From CAZTXD01 sp964617995 (lineage in GTDB: Bacteria; Actinomycetota; Acidimicrobiia; Spongiisociales; ZC4RG35), in the NCBI GenBank assembly GCA_964617995.1, contig CAZTXD010000005.1:1-55818 (forward strand): a stretch of 55,818 nt of DNA. Reading direction: 5' to 3'. Each line of letters begins with the position of its first letter. Position 1 is the first letter of the stretch. Below the pieces are notes generated by a model that did not search any database, was not told the DNA's origin, and was given only the letters and a program-made list of their open reading frames with translations. The position numbers and the translations under genes were made by a program. Below are positions 48,989-55,818 of this stretch, piece by piece.

Positions 48989-50730
48989 CGACCCCTCAGC
49001 TGGCCGGCGAGCCGTATCAACTCCTCTCGGCCGACGGTGTCACTGCGCAGGCTGTGAATCCGATCGTTCTCCACCCACTCCAGTCTCCCCGAGGACGTGT
49101 CGTAACGGCCGGGCAGGCCCCGCACCCGAACCGCCGTGACGTCGGCGCCCACCGGCGGGTCGAGACTCTCTCCCCGCCGGGAGGCGACCAGCACGCTCCG
49201 GCTGCCGCTGCCGGTGAGGAGGATCTCGGTCCTGTCACCACTGACCTGGGCCACGATCGACCATCCCTCCACCTCGGGTACGAGAGCGCCGGGAGGAAGG
49301 CTCCCGGGTGGCACGAGCGACGCCTCCACCCAGTCGTCGGGCACCTCCCGGCCGACGACACCCAGGGAGGCGGCAGTCTCCACCAGCAGCTCCTCGGAGA
49401 TGGAACCGGACAGCACTACGTCGAGCCCGTCGGAATGGAGGGCGATCCTGTCTCCCTCCGGTGAGAGATAGCCCACCGATCCCGGGCGGAGCTCTATCGG
49501 GCGGGCGAATTGCCCTGTCAGCCCGAACAGGCGCGGTTCCTCCCAGGTCTCGGTCGCCTCGACCATCAGCCATGAGCGACCGTCGCTCCACGTCGCCACC
49601 TCCACCAGACTGCTGTCGTGCAGTGGTCGCCGGCCGGACCGGTGGGAGGTGAAGCCCACCGGCAGGTCCGGTTGAGGCACATCGCTCGGCCCGTCGACGA
49701 ACCCGCCCGAAGGCGAGTCGAGGTCTACGGTGACGTCGACCGGGGACGGACCCTCGACCAGCCCGGTCATGGAGATCATGAAGATCGGTGCGTCCCGGTC
49801 GTCGTCGTATCCGTGCCGGACCTCCCATAGTTCCCGGTCGGGGGAGTCGGCGGCGAACACCTCCACCCTGACGGGGACCAGCATTTCCTCGTCCAGCCAC
49901 ATCACTACCCGGTCGGTGGGATGCAGCCCCCGCCAGGCTCCCCGGTCGGTCACCGCCGCGATCAGGTCGGCCCCGGCGACGGTGGTCTCCACCTGGATCG
50001 TGGGACGGTCGTCGAGGGTGGGGGTGGCTATGACCTCGAGGCCGCTCCACCAGGCGAAGGTGGTGGGCCCGACTATCTGCAGCGGAGCGACGACGCTCTC
50101 GTCGAACGGCGGCAGGTCCACGACGGTGCTGGTCGCCGGCGGCTCCAGGCAGGCCGGTAGTCCTTCCACGGGGCAGGGCGTGGTGGCCACGGTGCGCGTG
50201 GCACCGTTGGAGATCTCCACCACGACGTCGTTGGGTATCCATGCCCCGGCGGGATAGCCGGTCGTGTCGAGGAGCTCGATGGCGAGCTGCTCGGGAGCCG
50301 TGTAGGACAACGTGCCGGTGTAGACCCGCTCCGGGACCTCCGGGTGCCAGCCTCGCTCCACGATCACCAGCCCGGTCTCGAGGCCCGAAACGGCCGGGCT
50401 GGCGGTGTGGAGGCGTCCGTCGAGCTCATGTGCCTGGACGGTGCCCAGGCGGCCGGGCCCGGCCATCACCACGCCGATCAGGGCTCCGACCACGGCGGCG
50501 GCCGCCACCCACCACCATCCTCCCGGAGAGCGAGGGCTCTCGGGGGTGAACAACGGGCTGCGGTCGACCACCCCCCGGGCCAGCAGGAGGTCGAGTCGCG
50601 GCAGCTCCGCATCGAAGGCCTGACACTGCGGGCACGAGGCCAGATGCTCGCCCGCTGCGGGAGACGGAGCTCGACGCTCGTCGTGGGCCACCGACAGCTC
50701 CAGCTGGACCTGTTCGCAATCGGCGGTCAT
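48985..50730 (-). CDS. Anti-sigma-like zf-HC2 membrane protein with large outer domain
   Basis: The protein is 581 residues from the ATG at 50730, overlapping the sigma factor stop. The N-terminal zinc-binding anti-sigma motif is Cys5 ... His29-x3-Cys33-x2-Cys36 (EHLASCPQCQAF). One transmembrane helix lies at about 72-92. The remaining 490 residues are extracytoplasmic and beta-rich, with a TonB/LolA-like VYTGTLSYTAPEQLAIELLDTTGYPAG segment resembling outer-membrane-lipoprotein-sorting or RseB-like folds. It should hold the ECF sigma factor inactive until an envelope signal is sensed by this outer domain. The signal is not evident. Confidence 0.85.
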   Translation of the reverse strand: MTADCEQVQLELSVAHDERRAPSPAAGEHLASCPQCQAFDAELPRLDLLLARGVVDRSPLFTPESPRSPGGWWWVAAAAVVGALIGVVMAGPGRLGTVQAHELDGRLHTASPAVSGLETGLVIVERGWHPEVPERVYTGTLSYTAPEQLAIELLDTTGYPAGAWIPNDVVVEISNGATRTVATTPCPVEGLPACLEPPATSTVVDLPPFDESVVAPLQIVGPTTFAWWSGLEVIATPTLDDRPTIQVETTVAGADLIAAVTDRGAWRGLHPTDRVVMWLDEEMLVPVRVEVFAADSPDRELWEVRHGYDDDRDAPIFMISMTGLVEGPSPVDVTVDLDSPSGGFVDGPSDVPQPDLPVGFTSHRSGRRPLHDSSLVEVATWSDGRSWLMVEATETWEEPRLFGLTGQFARPIELRPGSVGYLSPEGDRIALHSDGLDVVLSGSISEELLVETAASLGVVGREVPDDWVEASLVPPGSLPPGALVPEVEGWSIVAQVSGDRTEILLTGSGSRSVLVASRRGESLDPPVGADVTAVRVRGLPGRYDTSSGRLEWVENDRIHSLRSDTVGREELIRLAGQLRGR

Positions 50731-51257
50731 GGTGGGTCTCCGGGGTCGAGCAGCTCCAGGAGGCGGCGGCGGGCCCGGAACACACGGCTCTTGACGGTCC
50801 CCTCGGGGACTCCGATGATCTCCGCCGCTTCCTGGTAGGAGTATCCGAGCATCCCCACTATCACCAGCGCCTCCCGTAGGCTCTCCTCCAGAGCGGCGAG
50901 TGAGTCGTGCACCTCCATGGCGATGTGAGGGTCGGGGCTGTGGCGCACGGCGGTGATGTCGCGGTCTCCCAGCAGGTCGAGGGGACGTCGTTGCCGTGAT
51001 CGTCCGGCGTCGTAGGCGGCGTTGCGGGCGATGGAGAGGAGCCAGGGAACGAACCGCTGCGGGTTGCGAAGTGTCCCGAGCTTCCTGTGGGCACGCAGGA
51101 AGACCTCCTGGGAGATGTCCTCGGCCAGGGCGGCATCGCCGATGAGGTGCACGACGTAGCGCCACACCCGCCCGTGCTCCGAGCGGAAGAGACGCTCGAA
51201 GGCGGCCGTGTCACCACCGGCCGCTGCCTCGACGTCTGCCGCATCGGGCTGGTCCAC
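50727..51257 (-). CDS. ECF RNA polymerase sigma factor
   Basis: The protein is 176 residues, the usual ECF length. Region 2 (AAFERLFRSEHGRVWRYVVHLIGDAALAEDISQEVFLRAHRKLGTLRNPQRFVPWLLSIARNAAYD) and region 4 (LEESLREALVIVGMLGYSYQEAAEIIGVPEGTVKSRVFRARRRLLELL) are complete. The start is the GTG at 51257 after GAGGAGC. Its stop overlaps the anti-sigma start, giving the classical sigma / anti-sigma coupling, and the VanY-type peptidase gene follows in the same way. It is likely to direct an envelope stress regulon. Confidence 0.94.
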   Translation of the reverse strand: MDQPDAADVEAAAGGDTAAFERLFRSEHGRVWRYVVHLIGDAALAEDISQEVFLRAHRKLGTLRNPQRFVPWLLSIARNAAYDAGRSRQRRPLDLLGDRDITAVRHSPDPHIAMEVHDSLAALEESLREALVIVGMLGYSYQEAAEIIGVPEGTVKSRVFRARRRLLELLDPGDPP

Positions 51258-51325
51258 TCAGTTGCTCCTCGCACGGCTCGCCATCCATCTTGGTCTGTCG
51301 TCTCCGCCCCTCGCCGGACCGGTAG

Positions 51326-52051
51326 TCAGGTCTCCAGGGTGGGCCGCCACGTCTCGGCGCCTGCGGCGTCCGATCTCCGCCGTGCGGACAGGCTCGTAAC
51401 CAGGGCGGCGACGCCCAGGCCGGCGGCGGCACCGGCAGCGACGAGCACCCATTTGAGATCCTCCGTGTGGGCCGGCTCCACGTTCACCACCGGCGGCTCC
51501 GGCGGCGCCGCGGCGAGAGCGGCGGCCTGGTCGTCGACCGACTCCGCCAGCCGGGCCTGGGCCGCGGTGAGGCCGCCGATCAGCGTCGCCTGGCTCTCCA
51601 TTCCCCGGGCTAGGACCTCGGCCTCCTCGGCCACCGCCTGGCGAATGGCGTCCATGTTGAGCTGGGCCGATACCGGTCCCGGCTCGGCCTCCCCGACCAG
51701 CAGGACTCCGGCCATCCCCTCGCCTTCGGCGGTGCCGTGAAACGTGCAGAACACCTCGTATACGCCGGGTTCCTCCACGGTCAACTCGAAGGTCTCGCCC
51801 GCTTCCAGCTGCCCGCTGTCGAAGCTCCCGTCGACGGCGGTGAAGGTGTGTGGCAGGAAGCCCTCGTTGCGCACGGTGATCGTCGTCTCGGTGGGAGCGA
51901 AGTGGGCGGTTCCGGCGAAACAGGAGTCCCACATCACCAGCGTGGTCCCGGTGGCGAAGCCCGGGCACTGGGAGAGTACGCCCCCTCCTCCGGCCCGAGC
52001 CGGGGTGGCGATGAGCATGAGCAGGGCGGCAACGAGAAGAAGCCGGCGCAT
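51326..52051 (-). CDS. Membrane-anchored cupredoxin
   Basis: The protein is 241 residues. A signal peptide ends at about residue 20 (PARA). The cupredoxin domain (about 30-120) has type-1 copper ligands His68 (GFLPHTF), Cys102 and His105 (VFCTFHG) and Met113 (GEGMAG). A helical, Gln/Ala-rich segment follows, and a C-terminal transmembrane helix (about 202-222) with a basic tail anchors it. It is likely an electron-transfer or copper-binding protein on the outer face. AAGGAGG precedes the ATG. It is 68 bases upstream of the ECF sigma gene on the same strand, so it may be in the same transcript. Confidence 0.87.
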   Translation of the reverse strand: MRRLLLVAALLMLIATPARAGGGGVLSQCPGFATGTTLVMWDSCFAGTAHFAPTETTITVRNEGFLPHTFTAVDGSFDSGQLEAGETFELTVEEPGVYEVFCTFHGTAEGEGMAGVLLVGEAEPGPVSAQLNMDAIRQAVAEEAEVLARGMESQATLIGGLTAAQARLAESVDDQAAALAAAPPEPPVVNVEPAHTEDLKWVLVAAGAAAGLGVAALVTSLSARRRSDAAGAETWRPTLET

Positions 52052-52199
52052 CCGTACCTCCTTGGGCGGTCACCCAGGAGGACGACCCCCGGTGAGCGAT
52101 CGTTCACGGATTCCGGCGGCTGTCCCCCCGGGAAGCAATAGCTGACAGCAGCTGGCGGCGGGGACGTCGAGCCCGTCTTCTGGTGATCCCGGATCCGGA

Positions 52200-52991
52200 C
52201 TAGCCGGAGGAGAGCGCTTCGGGGGCTTCGGTAGTGACAGTGGAGAAGGCCAGCCCCACCAGGATCACCCCGGCGCAGCCGGCCGCCCGGGCCTCCGTCT
52301 CGGCGAGTCGAGCCTGCTGCCAGCCGAAAGCACGCAGGTCATCGGAGGCGAGGTCGGCCAGCTCCTTGCGGAGTGTCTCCGTCACCGGCACCGCCCCCAT
52401 GTCCTCCAGGCGGTCCACATACGACAGGCTGAACGGTGGCACCACCATGGCGAAGACCGGTGGGTCCCCGTCGGCGAGGCCGAGACGGTCGACCTGAGGG
52501 GCGAGAGTGGCGGGGTCGAGAAGCGGTCCGACGACCACGAACTCGGCGCCCAGGTCAACTCGCTGGCGGAACTGCCAGCGTTGGAACCGGGTGGGCATCC
52601 CCACCTCGAACGGCGGCATGTCGCGCTGCTGGAGCTCGCGGAGGTGGCGGACGATCTCGTGATGATGGGCGAGGTGGTCGACGTGGGGCATCGTGTCGCC
52701 CACCACCACCAGGAAGGACTCCACTCCGTTGCCGAGGGCGCCGCGCACCTCGGACTCGATGGCGAGGATGTTACGGTCCCGGGTCGACACGACGACGGTC
52801 GGCGCCACCCCGGGAACGTCGTGGGTGAGCCGGGCGGCGAAGGCGTAGGGCGACACCCGGATCTTCCCGAACACGTTGTCGGTGACGAGGACATGATCCC
52901 ATTTCCCGGCCAGCTCCAGATGACCCATCCCCGGCAGCTCCGGCGGGTTGACCTCGGCCACCCGCACCCAACCGTCACGAAGCGTCAGCAC
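52200..52991 (-). CDS. Methylenetetrahydrofolate reductase family (MetF-like) protein
   Basis: The protein is 263 residues with the MTHFR TIM-barrel pattern: VAEVNPPELPGMGHLE at the start, VLVTDNVFGKIRVSPYAFAARL, VVVSTRDRNILAIESEVRGALGNGVESFLVVVGD and the AEFVVVGPLLDP strand. It is shorter than canonical MetF (about 290-300) and the usual opening is modified, so it belongs to a MetF-like subgroup. Its GTG start overlaps the metH stop by 17 bases, which strongly supports a role in supplying methyl groups (5-methyl-THF) for methionine synthesis. The 148-base gap upstream of the cupredoxin gene (52052-52199) shows no gene. Confidence 0.85.
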   Translation of the reverse strand: MLTLRDGWVRVAEVNPPELPGMGHLELAGKWDHVLVTDNVFGKIRVSPYAFAARLTHDVPGVAPTVVVSTRDRNILAIESEVRGALGNGVESFLVVVGDTMPHVDHLAHHHEIVRHLRELQQRDMPPFEVGMPTRFQRWQFRQRVDLGAEFVVVGPLLDPATLAPQVDRLGLADGDPPVFAMVVPPFSLSYVDRLEDMGAVPVTETLRKELADLASDDLRAFGWQQARLAETEARAAGCAGVILVGLAFSTVTTEAPEALSSG

Positions 52992-55818
52992 GGCGCAACT
53001 CCCGGGGGTGGACGGCGATGAAGTACTTGGCCTGGGGGTGATGGCAGATGATGGCCGAGGTGGTCTGCTCGGGGTGGTACTGATAGGCGGTTTCGGGACC
53101 CACCTCGATTCCGATCCGCTCCGCTCCCAGCAGCTCCGCCACCGTCTCGTTGTCCTCGAGGTCGGGGCAGGCGGGATAGCCCCACGAATAGCGGCCGCCC
53201 CGGTACTCCTGTCGGAACAGGCCCCCGAGCGTGGGCCCGTCCTCGTCGGCGACCCCCCACTCCTGGCGGATACGGAGATGCCAGTACTCTGCCAGGGCCT
53301 CGGCCATCTCCACGCCGAGGCCGTGGAGATGGAGATAGTCCTGGTAGCGGTCGGCCGCGAAGTACTCGGCGGTGCGTTCCGACACCTTCGGGCCCATCGT
53401 GACGATGTGGAAGGCGGCGTAGTCGGCTTCGGATGACCCGACCGGACGGAAGAAGTCGCTGATGCACAGCCACGGTTCCCCGCTCTGACGGGGGAATGCG
53501 AGACGGCTGAGCTCGGTGTCGCGGTCGTCGTCGGACCAGATCACGAGGTCGTCTCCGTCGGCGTTGGCGGGCAGGTAGCCGTAGACGACCTGAGGGCGGA
53601 GGAGGTCGTCGGTGCGGGCCCGGGCGAGCTGGTCGCGGAGCAACGGCCGGAGACGGTCGAGGAAGTCGTCATGCGACTCGCCTCGCTCCGGTCGGTACTG
53701 CCACTGGTTGCGGAAAAGAGCCGTCAGGTTGAGGTACTCGGCGATCTCGTCGATGGGCAATCCCCGCACCACCCGGGTCCCCACGAAGGGGGGAGTGGGG
53801 ATGGGGTTGTCGACGGCGACCGACGGGGATCGGGCCGGGGCCGCCGTGGGCTGCTCGGTGACGGGCGCCGACGGGCGGTGCCTCGGCCGGGGAGGCTGGG
53901 GCTGGCGACCCTCACCGGAGCAGATCGACTCCATCGCCGCCAGACCGGCGAAGGCGTCCTTCCCGTAGAACAGCGGGCCTCCGTAGCGTCGGCGCAGGTC
54001 GTCCTCGACGTAGGAGCGAGTGAGGGCGGCACCTCCCAGCAGCACGGGGACTTCGCCGAGCCCGCGGCGGGCCAGTTCGTCGAGATTGTCCCGCATTATC
54101 AGGGTCGACTTGACCAGCAGACCGCTCATGCCGATGGCGTCGGCTTCCGTCTCCTGGTAGCGGGCTATGAGGTCGTCGATACCCACCTTGATGCCCAGGT
54201 TGTGGACCACGAAGCCGTTGTTGGTGAGGATGATGTCGACGAGGTTCTTGCCGATGTCGTGGACGTCGCCTTTCACCGTCGCCAGCACCACCGTGCCCTT
54301 GGCCTTCTGAGAGGCCTTCTCCATCTTCGGTTCCAGGTAGGCAACGGAGGCCTTCATCGTCTCCGCCGATCGCAGGACGAACGGGAGCTGCATGTCGCCG
54401 GAGGCGAACAGGTCGCCGACGGTCTTCATGCCCTTCAGCAGGATGTCGTTGATGATGTCGAGAGGGCCGCGGCCATCGGTGATGGCAGCCTCGAGGTCCT
54501 CTTCGAGGCCGCGGCGGTTCCCGTCGACGATGCGGCGCTCGAGTCGCTGGTCGAGGGGGAGGGTGTCGAAGTCGTCGTCGTCGGGGGCGTCGTCGGTGAC
54601 ACCGGAGAACGCTTCGAGGATCGACTCGAGCGGGTCGTAGCCGTCGCTGCGGCGGTCCCAGATGAGGTCCCGGCAGAGGCGGAGGTGCTCGGGATCTATC
54701 TGATTGAGCGGTGTGAGCTTGCCGGCGTGGATGATGGCGGCGTCCAGACCGGCGTCCAGGCTCTCGTGGAGGAACACGGAGTTGAGCACCCGCCGCGCCG
54801 CCGGGTTGAGGCCGAACGACACATTGGACACACCGAGAACCGTCCGCACTCCGGGCAGCTCGGCCTTGATGCGCTTGATCGCTTCGATCGTGGCGATGCC
54901 GTCCTTGCGGAGGTCGTCGTCGCCGGTGCTGAGCGGGAAGGTGAGCGGGTCGAAGATCAGGTCGGTGGGATCCAGGCCGTAACGAGAGGTGGCCAGGTCG
55001 TGGATCCGATGCGCCACCTCCAGTTTCCACTCCAGGGTGCGGGCCTGACCGCGCTCGTCTATGAGCAGGCAGATCGCGGCCGCACCGTGGAGGCGGGCCA
55101 GACTCATCACCCGGTCGAAGCGCGACCCGGGTCCGTCGCCGTCCTCGAGATTGGCCGAGTTGAGCACCGATCGCCCACCCAGCCGCTCCAGACCCGCCTC
55201 CATGACCTCCGGCTCGGTGGAGTCGAGGACCACCGGGACGGTGATGTCGGTGGAGAACCGTGGTGCCAGGGTCGCCATGTCGACCGTGCCGTCCCGTCCG
55301 ACATAGTCGACACACAGGTCCACGAGGTGAGCGGACTCGGCCACCTGATCCTCCCCGATCCCAACACACTGGTCGATGTCCCCGTCGACGAGGGCGTCCT
55401 TGAAGGCCCGGGACCCGTTGGCGTTGGTTCGTTCCCCGATGATCAGGAACGAGGCGTCCTGGTCGAGGCTCACGGGGGCATACGTAGAGGAGACCGAGGG
55501 GACGTGCAGGGGGGAGCGGGCCGCAGGTGCCGTGTCCCCGAGGATTTCGACGACGGCCTCGAGGTGGGCGGTGGTCGTGCCGCAGCATCCACCGACGGCC
55601 GCCACCCCGAACTCCGCCACGAACTCATGCAGGTGTGTGGCCAGGCCGTCGGGGTCGAGGTCGTAGTGCATCTTGCCGTCCACGACGGACGGCAGTCCGG
55701 CGTTGGGCAGACACGAGATGGGACGGCGGGAGTGCTGGCTGAGGTGGCGGATCGCCTCGTACATCTCCTCCGGCCCCGTGGCGCAGTTCAGGCCGACGAC
55801 ATCCACGCCCAGCCCCTC
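52975..55818 (-). CDS. metH: Cobalamin-dependent methionine synthase, 5' end outside the window
   Basis: About 948 C-terminal residues are present; the reading frame is open to the window edge, so the N-terminus is missing. In order the fragment contains the end of the homocysteine-binding domain with the zinc cysteines in VGGCCGTTTAHLE, and the folate domain (FLIIGERTNANGSRAFKDAL, DLIFDPLTFPLSTGDDDLRKDG). The cobalamin domain follows with the cap LLKGMKTVGDLFASGDMQLPFVLRSAETM and VVLATVKGDVHDIGKNLVDIIL, whose DVHDIGKN carries the cobalt-ligating His. A Pro-rich linker leads to the activation domain (GGRYSWGYPACPDLEDN, SAM binding). It transfers a methyl group from methyl-THF to homocysteine. 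Confidence 0.96.
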   Translation of the reverse strand, partial: EGLGVDVVGLNCATGPEEMYEAIRHLSQHSRRPISCLPNAGLPSVVDGKMHYDLDPDGLATHLHEFVAEFGVAAVGGCCGTTTAHLEAVVEILGDTAPAARSPLHVPSVSSTYAPVSLDQDASFLIIGERTNANGSRAFKDALVDGDIDQCVGIGEDQVAESAHLVDLCVDYVGRDGTVDMATLAPRFSTDITVPVVLDSTEPEVMEAGLERLGGRSVLNSANLEDGDGPGSRFDRVMSLARLHGAAAICLLIDERGQARTLEWKLEVAHRIHDLATSRYGLDPTDLIFDPLTFPLSTGDDDLRKDGIATIEAIKRIKAELPGVRTVLGVSNVSFGLNPAARRVLNSVFLHESLDAGLDAAIIHAGKLTPLNQIDPEHLRLCRDLIWDRRSDGYDPLESILEAFSGVTDDAPDDDDFDTLPLDQRLERRIVDGNRRGLEEDLEAAITDGRGPLDIINDILLKGMKTVGDLFASGDMQLPFVLRSAETMKASVAYLEPKMEKASQKAKGTVVLATVKGDVHDIGKNLVDIILTNNGFVVHNLGIKVGIDDLIARYQETEADAIGMSGLLVKSTLIMRDNLDELARRGLGEVPVLLGGAALTRSYVEDDLRRRYGGPLFYGKDAFAGLAAMESICSGEGRQPQPPRPRHRPSAPVTEQPTAAPARSPSVAVDNPIPTPPFVGTRVVRGLPIDEIAEYLNLTALFRNQWQYRPERGESHDDFLDRLRPLLRDQLARARTDDLLRPQVVYGYLPANADGDDLVIWSDDDRDTELSRLAFPRQSGEPWLCISDFFRPVGSSEADYAAFHIVTMGPKVSERTAEYFAADRYQDYLHLHGLGVEMAEALAEYWHLRIRQEWGVADEDGPTLGGLFRQEYRGGRYSWGYPACPDLEDNETVAELLGAERIGIEVGPETAYQYHPEQTTSAIICHHPQAKYFIAVHPRELRRADAS

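Overview
The window is about 55.8 kb of GC-rich DNA with dense gene packing, many GTG starts and frequent 4-base ATGA/GTGA stop-start overlaps. The gene content (F420-dependent LLM oxidoreductase, SCO1664-family protein, MSMEG_4193-type phosphatase, DUF3090, otsA/otsB, C4 zinc-ribbon coiled-coil protein) points to an actinobacterium, possibly the Acidimicrobiia. A run of exactly 100 N flanked by a 55-base repeat shows that this is a scaffolded draft, probably metagenomic, assembly.

Region 1 (1-8.4 kb) is a copper/thiol envelope cluster: an Asp-box protein (cut by the window edge), a CopC-CopD fusion, DUF2752, DUF3179, a membrane protein, a TlpA-type thioredoxin, a BlaI/CopY-type repressor with an M56 (BlaR-like) protease, DUF3105 and a decayed cupredoxin-like lipoprotein. 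A shared dyad (CTACGA-N4-TCGTAG) lies in front of several of these units and is proposed as the BlaI-type operator. The cluster ends in two broken genes and a 3' half of tRNA-Val(UAC), which looks like an old integration scar.

Region 2 (8.5-27.1 kb) is mostly housekeeping: C45-family hydrolase, GNAT, AhpD-like protein, Nif3, zinc-ribbon protein, F420 oxidoreductase, rhomboid protease, the SCO1664/phosphatase/DUF3090 set, an SRAP protein, trehalose synthesis (otsA-otsB), USP-TerC, a FAD disulfide oxidoreductase, DUF1992, MgtE preceded by a possible leader peptide, and an ArsR-VOC pair with a clear operator.

Region 3 (27.1-42.7 kb) is a signalling island built around cyclic nucleotides. It holds two class III cyclases (one TPR-cyclase, one zinc-ribbon/cyclase/AAA/TPR giant) and two proteins with cyclic-nucleotide-binding domains (an Npt1-like transporter fused to HEAT repeats, and a histidine kinase). 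It also holds a response regulator fused to a thioredoxin-reductase-like enzyme, a PAS protein, an MBL-fold hydrolase, and a second membrane histidine kinase coupled to a secreted anchored protein.

Region 4 (42.65-47.4 kb) is accessory. A short intergenic patchwork contains a 37-base tandem repeat, a piece resembling RNase P RNA and a copy of a neighbouring gene end. Beside it are an MFS transporter and three members of an unrecognised small-protein family with invariant H-x11-C-x22-C-x2-C spacing. Two of these sit in a tightly coupled MerR-controlled operon. A DUF2795-like protein and an ADP-ribosylglycohydrolase follow.

Region 5 (47.4-55.8 kb) contains rnpB, an ECF sigma / anti-sigma / MacB-VanY operon preceded by a cupredoxin, and metH (cut by the window edge) overlapping a MetF-like gene.
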